Shown here piece by piece: positions 10,885-18,931 of a stretch of 64,000 nt of DNA (positions are counted from its first letter, which is position 1; each line of letters begins with the position of its first letter). Both the position numbers and the translations under genes were made by a program. The notes beneath the pieces were generated by a model. The model was not told the DNA's origin, searched no databases, and saw only the letters and a list, made by a program, of their open reading frames with translations. Location: assembly GCF_014207985.1 (NCBI RefSeq), contig NZ_JACHMI010000001.1, positions 1 to 64,000 of the forward strand. Reading direction: 5' to 3'. The DNA comes from Nonomuraea rubra (GTDB lineage: Bacteria > Actinomycetota > Actinomycetes > Streptosporangiales > Streptosporangiaceae).

Positions 10885-10916
10885 AAGGTAAACGTTGACG
10901 TCAGTGTCAAGGTCAA
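10885..10916 (-). promoter_or_regulatory. MerR-type promoter with 20-bp spacer and central dyad
   Basis: Read on the minus strand: -35 TTGACC (10916-10911), 20-bp spacer, -10 TACCTT (10890-10885). Within the spacer lies TTGAC-N6-GTCAA (10895-10910). An overlong 19-20 bp spacer holding an inverted repeat is the hallmark of promoters that MerR proteins activate by untwisting DNA. The ATG of the merR gene follows within a few bases, after GGAGG. Confidence 0.75.
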
Positions 10917-10920
10917 GGGC

Positions 10921-11619
10921 TCAGAAGTAGCGCCAGCGCAGCACGTTCGGATAGGCCAGCTCCAGCCCGGGCGTCTCGGCGATGGCCTGCTCGGCGACCT
11001 CGGGCGCGAACTCGATGCGCAGCACGGCCTCCAGGTCGGCGCGCCGCTGGAAGACCATGCGCAGGTCGAGCTCCTTGCGCTGCCAGCCCTGACGGTCCCA
11101 GAACGACTCGACCTCCCGCGCCGAGTACGCCGGCACGGTACGCGAGAACCACCGCCCGAACGACCCCCGGGTGGCGTCGAGGTCCACGACGAAGGCGGCG
11201 CCGCCGCGCCGTACGACCCGGGACAGCTCGCGCAGGCCGGGCTCGCAGCCGGGCCCGAAGAAGTACGCCCAGCGGGCCATGGCCACGTCCACGCCGGCGT
11301 CGGGCAGCGGCAGGTCCTGGGCCGCCGCGGCGTGCACGGTCACGTTGGGCAGGCCGGCGCAGCGGCGGCGGGCGAGCGCGGCCAGGTCGCCGTGCGGCTC
11401 CACGCCGATCACCCGGGCGGCTTCCGCGGCCAGGACGGGCAGGTGGTAGCCGGTGCCGCAGCCGAGGTCGAGCACGGTGGCGCCGTCCCACGGGCGCAGG
11501 GCGCGCATCGCCGCGTCGGCCGCGCCATCGGGGTCGACGGCGCGGTTCTCCAGCTCGTAGATCTGGGGCGTGTTCCAGATGTTCGGGCTCGGGATCGCAC
11601 CTTTCGCTATCCGGGTCAT
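10921..11619 (-). CDS. Class I SAM-dependent methyltransferase
   Basis: A 232-residue methyltransferase with motif I VLDLGCGTGYHLPV, the acidic motif II VIGVEPHGD and post-I motif LPLPDAGVDVAMARWAYFF. The substrate is unknown; the class covers small molecules, lipids and rRNA. The gene is convergent with nothing and ends four bases before the merR promoter, so the merR-trxA unit has its own start site downstream. ATG 11619 is the first in-frame start that precedes the conserved domain sensibly. The next gene on the other strand starts 56 bases away, so the promoters are divergent. Confidence 0.85.
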   Translation of the reverse strand: MTRIAKGAIPSPNIWNTPQIYELENRAVDPDGAADAAMRALRPWDGATVLDLGCGTGYHLPVLAAEAARVIGVEPHGDLAALARRRCAGLPNVTVHAAAAQDLPLPDAGVDVAMARWAYFFGPGCEPGLRELSRVVRRGGAAFVVDLDATRGSFGRWFSRTVPAYSAREVESFWDRQGWQRKELDLRMVFQRRADLEAVLRIEFAPEVAEQAIAETPGLELAYPNVLRWRYF

Positions 11620-11675
11620 GCCCCAACGCTAGGGGCTGACGCGCCAGATCGGCTTCTCCGGCTTAGGCTGGCAAC

Positions 11676-12485
11676 GTGGCTGATGTCATCCGCGTGCCCA
11701 ATGCGAAGATCGCATTGTCCACCGCCTCGGTATATCCGGAACGTACTCCTGACGCGTTCGAGCTGGCCGCGCGCCTGGGTTATGACGGCGTAGAGATCAT
11801 GGTCGGCGCCGACCCGGTGAGTCAGGACATCGATGTGATCGAACGGCTGTCCGAGCACTACGAGGTGCCCGTGCTCGCCATTCACGCGCCCTGCCTGCTG
11901 GTCACCCAGCGGGTGTGGGGCCGCGACCCGTGGGCCAAGCTGGTCAAGGCCCAGAAGGCGGCCGAGCGGCTGGGCGCCTCGACGGTCGTGGTGCATCCGC
12001 CGTTCCGCTGGCAGCGTGACTACGCCCGCGACTTCGAGACCGGGCTGGCCAGGATGCGGGACGAGACGGACGTCACGTTCGCGGTGGAGAACATGTTCCC
12101 GCTGCGGGCCAGGGGCAACGACGTGGTGCCCTACTCACCCGACTGGAACCCGATCGACTTCGACTTCCCGCAGGTCACGCTGGACCTGTCGCACACCGCC
12201 GTGTCGGGCTCCGACGCCATGGAGATGGCCGTCAAGCTCGGCGACCGGCTGGCGCACCTGCACCTGGCCGACGGGATCGGGGTGACGAACAAGGATGAGC
12301 ACCTGGTGCCCGGCAGGGGCAACCAGCCGTGCGCGCCGATGCTGGAGCGGCTGGCGAACACCGGTTACTCGGGCCTGGTGGTGCTCGAGATCAACACCCG
12401 CAAGGCGGCCAGCAGGACCGAGCGGATCGACGATCTGGCGGAGGGCCTGGCCTTCGCCAGGCTGCACCTGGCGGCGTCCACATGA
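11676..12485 (+). CDS. Sugar phosphate isomerase/epimerase-like TIM-barrel protein
   Basis: A 269-residue AP-endonuclease-2-type TIM barrel starting with GTG ([43 protein letters not shown]). Metal-ligand positions are visible in [34 protein letters not shown] and LVVLEINTR. Homologues occur in most actinobacteria, often near exopolyphosphatase or proline biosynthesis genes, without a proven substrate. The last four bases (ATGA) overlap the start of the next methyltransferase gene, so the two are translationally coupled. Confidence 0.85.
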   Translation: MADVIRVPNAKIALSTASVYPERTPDAFELAARLGYDGVEIMVGADPVSQDIDVIERLSEHYEVPVLAIHAPCLLVTQRVWGRDPWAKLVKAQKAAERLGASTVVVHPPFRWQRDYARDFETGLARMRDETDVTFAVENMFPLRARGNDVVPYSPDWNPIDFDFPQVTLDLSHTAVSGSDAMEMAVKLGDRLAHLHLADGIGVTNKDEHLVPGRGNQPCAPMLERLANTGYSGLVVLEINTRKAASRTERIDDLAEGLAFARLHLAAST

Positions 12486-13255
12486 ACACGGGGCCGATCA
12501 AGGATCTGGGCAGGACGTTCGACCTGGTGGCCGACGCCTACGACGCGGCCAGGCCCGCCTACCCCGACGAGGTCTACCGCGCGCTGAGCGAGCTGTCGGG
12601 CGTCGAGCTCGACGGCGCCACCACGGTGGACGTCGGCGCGGGCACCGGCATCATGACGCACGCGCTGCGGGCGCGCGGCTCCCACGTGATCGCGGTGGAC
12701 CCGGGCGAGGCGATGCTCACCCGCCTCATCTCCAAGGGCGGCGCCCCGAACGGCACGCGGGTGAGCGCCGTGCTGGCCGACGGCAACGCGCTGCCACTGG
12801 CCGACGAGGTGGCGGACCTGGTGACGTACGCCCAGTCGTGGCACTGGCTGGACCCGGTGGTCTCGATCGCCGAGGCCCGGCGGGTGCTGCGGCCGGAGGG
12901 CGCCATCGTGGGCTGCTGGAACCTCAACCACGCGGCGCAGGCCGACTGGCTGGCCGCCTACGAGGCCCGGCTGGCGGAGGAGGTGCCCGCGTACTGGGGG
13001 CCGGCGGTCGAGCAGTGGTCGGTGCCGCCGATCGCCTCGGCCTTCGAGGTGATCGAGGAGCGCTGGATCCCGTGGACGCGGCTGATCGGCATCGAGGACT
13101 TCCTGCTGGACCTGCGCTCGCACTCGTACATGGCGGCGCTGTCGCCCGAGCGTGCGGACGAGGTGGTGGAGCGGCAGCGGGCGGCGCTGCGGGAGGAATT
13201 TCCTGAGGGGCTGCTGTCGGTGCCGATGCGGGTCTACCTGGCGGTGGGTAAGTGA
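12482..13255 (+). CDS. Class I SAM-dependent methyltransferase
   Basis: A 257-residue methyltransferase of the type 11 family. [23 protein letters not shown] is the family's N-terminal signature; motif I reads [14 protein letters not shown], motif [13 protein letters not shown], and the post-motif segment contains the SWHWLD sequence common in this subfamily. It overlaps the preceding isomerase-like gene by ATGA. Substrate unknown. The frame stays open upstream inside the previous gene, but ATG 12482 coincides with the start of family similarity. Confidence 0.88.
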   Translation: MNTGPIKDLGRTFDLVADAYDAARPAYPDEVYRALSELSGVELDGATTVDVGAGTGIMTHALRARGSHVIAVDPGEAMLTRLISKGGAPNGTRVSAVLADGNALPLADEVADLVTYAQSWHWLDPVVSIAEARRVLRPEGAIVGCWNLNHAAQADWLAAYEARLAEEVPAYWGPAVEQWSVPPIASAFEVIEERWIPWTRLIGIEDFLLDLRSHSYMAALSPERADEVVERQRAALREEFPEGLLSVPMRVYLAVGK

Positions 13256-13285
13256 CGCGACCGAGCCGCCTCGCGGAGTGAGGCC

Positions 13286-13870
13286 ATGAACACGGACAAG
13301 CGCAGGCCCGGGCGTAGGCCGGGGTCGGCGGACACGCGTGGTGAGATCCTCACCGCCGCCAGGAGGGTGTTCGCGGAGAAGGGGTTCGACAAGGCGACCG
13401 TGCGCGGGATCGCGCGGGAGGCGCAGGTCGATCCGGCCCTCGTGCACCACTACTTCGACACCAAGGAGGGCATGTTCGCGGCGGCCATGGAGCTGCCGAT
13501 CAACCCTCAGCAGATCATCCCGGTGCTGCTCGACGGGCCGCGCGAGGAGGTCGGTGAGCGGCTGGTCCGGATGATCCTGCGGCTCACCGCCGACGAGAAG
13601 ACGCGGGCGCCGGTGCTGGCGCTGCTCCGCTCGGCGATGAGCAACGAGCAGGCGGTCGGGATGGTCAGGGAGTTCTTCACCTCGGCCCTGCTCTACCAGG
13701 TGGCCGACCGGATGGGCGTGCCGCACCTGCGGATCGAGGCGGCCTTCTCGCAGATGCTCGGGATCGTCCTGGCCCGGTACGTGCTCAAGCTGGAGCCGCT
13801 GGCCAGCGCCGGGCAGGACGAGCTGGTGGAGATCCTGGCGCCGACCATCCAGAGGTACTTCACGGGATAG
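13286..13870 (+). CDS. TetR-family transcriptional regulator
   Basis: A 194-residue repressor with the TetR DNA-binding helices (RGEILTAARRVFAEKGFDKATVRGIAREAQVDPALVHHYFDTKEGMFAAAMELP) and an all-helical ligand domain. The helix segment MSNEQAVGMVREFFTSALL and the C-terminal form fit the TetR_C_17-like actinobacterial group. It lies 30 bases after the methyltransferase and is followed by a 139-base gap before the etfD-like gene, whose regulation it might affect; that is a guess from position. Confidence 0.88.
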   Translation: MNTDKRRPGRRPGSADTRGEILTAARRVFAEKGFDKATVRGIAREAQVDPALVHHYFDTKEGMFAAAMELPINPQQIIPVLLDGPREEVGERLVRMILRLTADEKTRAPVLALLRSAMSNEQAVGMVREFFTSALLYQVADRMGVPHLRIEAAFSQMLGIVLARYVLKLEPLASAGQDELVEILAPTIQRYFTG

Positions 13871-14009
13871 AGCATTGTTCTGGAGACGGCGATGACCTTA
13901 GGGTATGTCGCGTAACCCAGTAAAGTTACTCGTGGGTAGGATTGCTGCTACATGCCTGCGCAGCGGGTGACCGTACGCTGACAGCCAACGTCGTCTGTGG
14001 GAGGACCCC

Positions 14010-16115
14010 GTGCTCTGGGTAGCCGTCATCGGGCTCGTCATGACCGTCGCGGCGGTGGCCGTGGCCGGTCGCAGGGTCATGTTCCTGTTCAAGCTCGCCA
14101 CCGTGGGCCCGCCCGCGCCCGAGCGGACCGAGTACGCCAGGACACACGTCGGCGACGAGATCAAGGCGCAGCTCGTCGAGGTGTTCGGGCAGAAGAAGCT
14201 GCTGAAGTGGACGCCGTCGGGCGTCGCGCACTTCTTCGTCATGTGGGCGTTCTTCATCCTGCTGACCGTCTACATCGAGGCGTACGGCGCGATCATCCAG
14301 GGCGCGATCACCGGCACGCCCGACTTCCACATCCCGCTCATCGGGACCTGGGCCGTGCTCGGCCTCCTCCAGGACTTCATCGCGGTGGCGTGCCTGCTCG
14401 GCCTCGTCGCCTTCGCGATCATCCGGGTCAAGAACTCCCCGAAGACGCTGGGCCGCGGCTCCCGCTTCTCCGGCTCGCACCTCGGCGGCGCCTGGCTCGT
14501 CCTGTTCATGATCTTCAACATCATCTGGACGCTCTTCCTGGCCAGGGGCGCGGCGGCGGCCAACGGCAACTTCCCGTACTCCTCCGGCGCGTTCGTCTCG
14601 CTCGCGCTCGGCGACGTGCTGCCGGCGAGCGCGCTGCTGGAGGAGATCGCGCTGCTCCTGCACATCGGCTTCATGCTGGTGTTCCTGGTCATCGTGGTGA
14701 ACTCCAAGCACCTGCACATCTTCACCGCCCCGCTCAACGTGCTCTTCTCGCGCCGCCCCGACGGCCTCGGCGCCGCGCCCGAGATGCGGGTGGACGGCAA
14801 GCCGGTCGACTTCGAGGACGAGGACCTCGACCCGGAGCGGCTCGGCCGCGGCAAGATCGGCGACACCACGTGGAAGGGTTTCCTGGACTTCTACTCCTGT
14901 ACGGAGTGCGGCCGCTGCCAGTCGCAGTGCCCGGCGTGGAACACCGACAAGCCCCTGTCGCCGAAGATGCTCATCCTCGACCAGCGTGACCACGCCTTCA
15001 AGGTGGCCCCGTACCTGATGGCCGCCTCGGCGGGCGTCGAGCACAAGGACACCGACGTGCTGGCGCTGCTGGAGAAGCCGCTCGTCGGCGAGGAAGGCGT
15101 CATCCACCCGGACGTGCTGTGGTCCTGCACCAACTGCGGCGCCTGCGTCGAGCAGTGCCCGGTGGACATCGAGCACATCGACCACATCCTCGACATGCGC
15201 CGCTACCAGGTGATGGTGGAGTCGTCGTTCCCGTCGGAGGCGGGAGTGATGGTGAAGAACCTGGAGAACAAGGGCAACCCGTGGGGCATGTCCGAGATGA
15301 AGCGGGCCGACTGGATCGAGGAGCTCGACTTCGAGGTCGAGGTCGTCGAGGAGAAGATGCCCGAGGACGCCGAGTACCTGTTCTGGGTGGGCTGCGCGGG
15401 CGCGCTGGAGGACCGGGCCAAGAAGACCACCAAGGCCGTCGCCGAGCTGCTGCACATCGCGGGCGTGAAGTTCGCGGTGCTCGGCCCCATGGAGGCGTGC
15501 ACCGGTGACCCGGCCAGGCGGCTCGGCATGGAGTACCTGTTCAACATGCTGGCCCAGCAGAACATCGAGACCCTGAACGAGGCCGGCGTCAAGAAGATCG
15601 TGGCCACCTGCCCGCACTGCTTCAACACGCTGGCCAACGAGTATCCGCAGCTCGGCGGCACGTACGAGGTCGTGCACCACACGCAGCTGCTGTCGAAGCT
15701 GGTGGACGAGGGGCTGCTCACCCCGATCACGCCGATCGAGGAGAAGATCACCTACCACGACCCGTGCTTCCTCGGCCGCCACAACAAGGTGTACTCCCAG
15801 CCGCGCGACATCATGTCGAAGGTGCCCGGCGTGCAGACGCAGGAGATGCACCGCCACAAGGACCGCGGCTTCTGCTGCGGCGCCGGCGGCGCGCGCATGT
15901 GGATGGAGGAGCGCATCGGCAAGCGCATCAACACCGAGCGCGTGGACGAGGCGCTGACCACGAACCCCGACACGGTCTCCACCGCCTGCCCGTTCTGCAT
16001 GGTCATGCTGGGCGACGCCATCAACGAGAAGAAGAACAACGGCGAGGCCAAGGAATCGCTGGAAGTCGTGGACGTGGCGCAGCTTCTGATCAAGTCCGTC
16101 AAGGGCGCTTCCTGA
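14010..16115 (+). CDS. etfD: Membrane Fe-S reductase of the EtfD type (heterodisulphide reductase-like)
   Basis: A 701-residue fusion. Residues about 1-250 form a membrane domain related to nitrate reductase gamma subunits, with several helices and His pairs suited to haem or quinone. Two ferredoxin-type clusters follow: CTECGRCQSQCPAWN and CTNCGACVEQCPVDIEH. The C-terminal half has two CCG domains (CAGALEDRA...CTGDPARR...CPHCFNTL and FLGRHNKVYSQPR...FCCGAGG...CPFCMVML), the non-cubane cluster binding unit of HdrB/GlpC. The mycobacterial homologue EtfD re-oxidises electron-transfer flavoprotein and is needed for fatty acid oxidation; the same role is inferred here. GTG 14010 is preceded by GGGAGGA. 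A terminator follows. Confidence 0.88.
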   Translation: MLWVAVIGLVMTVAAVAVAGRRVMFLFKLATVGPPAPERTEYARTHVGDEIKAQLVEVFGQKKLLKWTPSGVAHFFVMWAFFILLTVYIEAYGAIIQGAITGTPDFHIPLIGTWAVLGLLQDFIAVACLLGLVAFAIIRVKNSPKTLGRGSRFSGSHLGGAWLVLFMIFNIIWTLFLARGAAAANGNFPYSSGAFVSLALGDVLPASALLEEIALLLHIGFMLVFLVIVVNSKHLHIFTAPLNVLFSRRPDGLGAAPEMRVDGKPVDFEDEDLDPERLGRGKIGDTTWKGFLDFYSCTECGRCQSQCPAWNTDKPLSPKMLILDQRDHAFKVAPYLMAASAGVEHKDTDVLALLEKPLVGEEGVIHPDVLWSCTNCGACVEQCPVDIEHIDHILDMRRYQVMVESSFPSEAGVMVKNLENKGNPWGMSEMKRADWIEELDFEVEVVEEKMPEDAEYLFWVGCAGALEDRAKKTTKAVAELLHIAGVKFAVLGPMEACTGDPARRLGMEYLFNMLAQQNIETLNEAGVKKIVATCPHCFNTLANEYPQLGGTYEVVHHTQLLSKLVDEGLLTPITPIEEKITYHDPCFLGRHNKVYSQPRDIMSKVPGVQTQEMHRHKDRGFCCGAGGARMWMEERIGKRINTERVDEALTTNPDTVSTACPFCMVMLGDAINEKKNNGEAKESLEVVDVAQLLIKSVKGAS

Positions 16116-16128
16116 CGGGAGATGTCGG

Positions 16129-16158
16129 ACTCCTCCACACCTGGTGTGGAGGAGTTTC
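16129..16158 (+). terminator. Terminator after etfD
   Basis: Inverted repeat ACTCCTCCACACC / GGTGTGGAGGAGT with almost no loop, 14 bases after the stop and followed by TTTCGCC. A cruciform or intrinsic terminator. Confidence 0.75.
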
Positions 16159-16259
16159 GCCTGTCTACGGGTGGGGCTGGAAGAAATCCGGCATCCACAT
16201 AACGGGAAAATCACGGTAACCTCAACGTCGCATGGCCTTATTCGACGGGGAGGGGGCTC

Positions 16260-17057
16260 GTGATGGGCGTCGTCGTCACGGACGCCGAAGTCACCCTGGC
16301 CGACGTGCTCTCCCTGCGACTCGCCATCGACGAACCACTGGAAGACGGCACCGAACTCGTTCTCAGGCATCGCACCACGGGGGTGGAACGCGACGTGCTG
16401 CTCGGCAGCCCAGGCGCGCGGGCGCGCGAGGCCACGCTGGCGGTCTCCCTGGCGCCGCTGGAGCTCAGCGCCGGCCGCTGGGACGCGTACCTGCGCCACG
16501 AGGGCAAGCGCAGCAGGCTGCGCAGCGTCGATCCTGGGTTCTCGCTCGACCATCTCGACGCGTATGCATTGTGCAGGCGCACGCTCGCCTACCGCTCGTA
16601 TCGAACGCGCAACGGTTTCCTCGCGCTGAAGATCTCCGAAGCGGAGCCGGTGGCGGAGGTGCGCTCCATCTGGTTCAGGGAGGGCCGCTTCGAGGTGATG
16701 GGCCTGCTGGCCTACACCGGCCTGGAGGACGACGACTCCCGCCACGAGGCCGTGCTGACCCTGGAGCGCAGGCAGACGGGCGCCCACCTGAAGGCCACGG
16801 CCACGGTGCAGGGCGTGCGCTTCCACGCGGCGGTCTCGCTGGTGGACGTGCTGGCCGCCGAGCCCGACGGCTCCGGCATGTGGGAGCCGGCGCTGCGGGT
16901 GGAGGGCGTGCCCACGGAGATGCGGCTCGGCTCGCGGCTCGACGACGTGGACGGCAAGCGCCGCCGGCTGCACTACCCGTCGGCCCGGGTGGACGGCGTG
17001 CTGATCAAACCCTGCTACACCGCCGACGACGAGCTGCGGATCGAGGTCGGCGGATGA
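16260..17057 (+). CDS. Hypothetical protein linked to cell-wall glycosyltransferases
   Basis: A 265-residue all-beta protein with no signal peptide. Repeating strands (LADVLSLRLAIDEPLEDGTELVLRHRTTG, LSAGRWDAYLRHEGKRSRLRSVDPGFS, YPSARVDGVLIKPCYTADDELRIEV) resemble the beta-rich accessory domains attached to CDP-glycerol transferases and other wall-polymer enzymes of actinobacteria. It overlaps the following GT4 glycosyltransferase gene by ATGA, so the pair acts together, probably in extracellular glycopolymer assembly. GTG 16260 and ATG 16263 are both possible starts; the difference is one residue. Confidence 0.65.
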   Translation: MMGVVVTDAEVTLADVLSLRLAIDEPLEDGTELVLRHRTTGVERDVLLGSPGARAREATLAVSLAPLELSAGRWDAYLRHEGKRSRLRSVDPGFSLDHLDAYALCRRTLAYRSYRTRNGFLALKISEAEPVAEVRSIWFREGRFEVMGLLAYTGLEDDDSRHEAVLTLERRQTGAHLKATATVQGVRFHAAVSLVDVLAAEPDGSGMWEPALRVEGVPTEMRLGSRLDDVDGKRRRLHYPSARVDGVLIKPCYTADDELRIEVGG

Positions 17058-18121
17058 AGGTCAGCCTGGTCCTCGCCTCGGCGTACGCCATGCGGGGCGA
17101 CGTGCGCGCCACGCTCAACCTGGCCACCGCGCTGGCCGAGCGGCACGACGTCGAGGTGATCAGCGTCAGGCGGCAGAAGGAGAAGCCGTTCTTCCCCGTC
17201 GGCCCCAAGGTGAGCATGCGCAGCGTGGTCGACGCCCGGCCGGGGGTCAGGCACCTGCTGCCGCGCGGGCAGGTGCGTACCGAGGTGGCGCTGTGGCGGG
17301 TGCTGCGCAACCTCAGGTCAGACGTCCTGATCACGACCAGGCCGGGGATCGGCGTGCAGGCGGCCAGGCACGCGCCGCGCGACACCATCAAGATCGCCCG
17401 CGAGTGGAGCAGGCCGGCCGTGCCGGGGCCCGTGCAGCGCTTCTATCCGCGCCTGAGCGCCGTCGTGACGGCCACGGAGTCGGCGCAGGAGGAGTGGAGC
17501 AGGCTCCTCGGCGACGGGCCCGTCGTGCACAGCGTGCTGGACGCGCTGCCGGGCGGCCCGTGGCCGCGCTCGCGCATGGACAACAGGATCGTGGCCGCCG
17601 GTGGCCGGTGGGTGCCGGTGAAGGCGTACGACAGGCTGATCAGGTCGTTCGCGATCGTGGCCGACAAGCGGCCCGACTGGCGGCTGAGGTTGTACGGCGG
17701 CGGCCCCGAGGAGCGGCGGCTGCGCTCGCTCGTGCGCGACCTCAACCTGCACAACCACGTCTACTTCATGGGCACCACGCCGGACCTGGCGGGCGAGTTC
17801 GCCAAGGCGTCGATCGTGGCCACCACCTCGCGCAGCGAGGACCTGGGCATGACCGTGCTGGAGGCCATGGGGTGCGGGGTGCCCGTGGTGGCCTTCGAGG
17901 GCGCCAAGGGGCCTCGGGAGTTCGTGGCGACCGGCTACAACGGGGTGCTGGTGCCGGAGTCCGAGGGTGACCTGCAGCTCTTCGCGGCGGCGCTGCTGGC
18001 GCTGATCGACGACGAGCGCAGGCGGCGCTCGCTGGCGGCGGGCGCGCTCGACACCGCGGTGCGGCATTCGGCCGACGAGGTGGCCGAGCAGTGGGAGAAG
18101 CTCATCACCGATCTCCGCTAG
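17054..18121 (+). CDS. GT4-family glycosyltransferase
   Basis: A 355-residue retaining glycosyltransferase of the GT-B fold. The N-terminal Rossmann domain begins MKVSLVLASAYAMRGDVRATLNLATALAERHDVEVI, and the nucleotide-sugar-binding half has RLYGGGPEERRLRSL, SRSEDLGMTVLEAMGCGVPVVAFEGAKGPREF with the E-x7-E motif. No transmembrane segment is seen, so it acts on the cytoplasmic face. It is translationally coupled to the preceding beta-rich protein. Acceptor unknown; teichoic- or teichulosonic-acid-like polymers of this group are candidates by context only. Confidence 0.9.
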   Translation: MKVSLVLASAYAMRGDVRATLNLATALAERHDVEVISVRRQKEKPFFPVGPKVSMRSVVDARPGVRHLLPRGQVRTEVALWRVLRNLRSDVLITTRPGIGVQAARHAPRDTIKIAREWSRPAVPGPVQRFYPRLSAVVTATESAQEEWSRLLGDGPVVHSVLDALPGGPWPRSRMDNRIVAAGGRWVPVKAYDRLIRSFAIVADKRPDWRLRLYGGGPEERRLRSLVRDLNLHNHVYFMGTTPDLAGEFAKASIVATTSRSEDLGMTVLEAMGCGVPVVAFEGAKGPREFVATGYNGVLVPESEGDLQLFAAALLALIDDERRRRSLAAGALDTAVRHSADEVAEQWEKLITDLR

Positions 18122-18132
18122 CCCATACTCCT

Positions 18133-18145
18133 TACGGGTACCGTA
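18133..18145 (+). promoter_or_regulatory. Candidate CsoR operator
   Basis: TACGG-GTA-CCGTA, an inverted repeat five bases upstream of the csoR ATG. CsoR proteins bind GC-rich dyads near their own promoters; the location fits autoregulation, but the sequence is short and unproven. Confidence 0.45.
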
Positions 18146-18150
18146 GAAGC

Positions 18151-18432
18151 ATGCATGGGTACAGCGGAGACAAGCAGGCATATCTGACGCGCCTGCGGCG
18201 AATCGAGGGCCAGATCAGGGGTCTGCAGCGTATGGTCGACGACGATGCCTACTGCATCGACGTGCTCACCCAGGTCTCCGCCGCCACACGGGCCTTGCAA
18301 GCGGTCGCGCTGGGGCTGCTGGAGGAGCACATCTCGCACTGCGTGGCCGACGCGATCAACACGGGCGGCCCGGAGGCCGAGGCGAAGGTCAAGGAGGCGT
18401 CGGCGGCGATCGCGCGCCTCGTGCGTTCCTAG
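18151..18432 (+). CDS. csoR: CsoR-type metal-sensitive repressor
   Basis: A 93-residue all-alpha repressor (DUF156). The Cu(I) ligand set X-C-H-C is present: Cys in DAYCIDVLTQ, and His and Cys in EEHISHCVADA, with the conserved RLRRIEGQIRGLQRMV N-terminal helix. Copper binding should release DNA. No copper chaperone, P-type ATPase or oxidase lies beside it, so its targets beyond itself must be elsewhere. The upstream frame is open inside the previous gene, but ATG 18151 matches family N-termini. A bidirectional hairpin follows. Confidence 0.92.
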   Translation: MHGYSGDKQAYLTRLRRIEGQIRGLQRMVDDDAYCIDVLTQVSAATRALQAVALGLLEEHISHCVADAINTGGPEAEAKVKEASAAIARLVRS

Positions 18433-18508
18433 AAGGGTCTAGCCCTCTGTCCTGAGAGCCTCATCCGTAAGTCGGATGATCCAGCCGTGGATTGACTAGT
18501 TATGTGAA

Positions 18509-18536
18509 ACCCCGGGAACTAGGTCCCCGGGGTCTT
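18509..18536. terminator. Hairpin between convergent csoR and the small reverse gene
   Basis: ACCCCGGG / CCCGGGGT stem with a ten-base loop, flanked by short A and T runs (GAAACC...GTCTT). It could terminate both converging units. Confidence 0.65.
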
Positions 18537-18555
18537 GGTTAATCGAGTTGGTTCT

Positions 18556-18717
18556 TCAGCGACTCGCCGAAGTCCGCAATCCGAGCGCGTCGTCGAGTTC
18601 GTCCAAGGTCAGCCGCCGCTCACTGACTGCCACGGCGGTGAGCACCTCGGCGTAGAGCGCAATCTCGTCCAACGCGACACGGTCATGGACCCGAGAGTCC
18701 AGGTCATCGTGCCCCAC
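18556..18717 (-). CDS. Small conserved actinobacterial protein
   Basis: About 53 residues: GHDDLDSRVHDRVALDEIALYAEVLTAVAVSERRLTLDEL then DDALGLRTSASR when read in two pieces. Short proteins of this type (LDSRV...LYAEV..AVA...RRLT.DE.D.ALG) are widespread in Streptomyces and relatives, often beside regulators, but have no assigned function. GTG 18717 has GAAGGA at seven bases and is preferred over ATG 18744. Entirely helical by eye, acidic, no Cys. Confidence 0.6.
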   Translation of the reverse strand: MGHDDLDSRVHDRVALDEIALYAEVLTAVAVSERRLTLDELDDALGLRTSASR

Positions 18718-18931
18718 CGCGTCGTCCTTCCTTCCGCAGCCCACACCCTCTACGAGGTTACGGCGGAGGCCCTTCCGGCGACATGGCCCATCGGAGTCAT
18801 TCCTTTCCGCGCCTCGGGGGCCCCGTCAGGATCATTTCCCGAATCCGAGATCACAATTCAGCGAAATTGCTGTTATCTGGGGGGTTAGAACGATATAGGA
18901 GGAGTAAGGGGGAAATAGCGGCATTAGTGGT

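Noticed and set aside
13926..16973. Reverse open frame of 1015 codons across etfD
   Set aside because: Antisense to a conserved Fe-S reductase and reads as His/Arg/Val/Leu-rich filler; GC bias at third codon positions explains its length.
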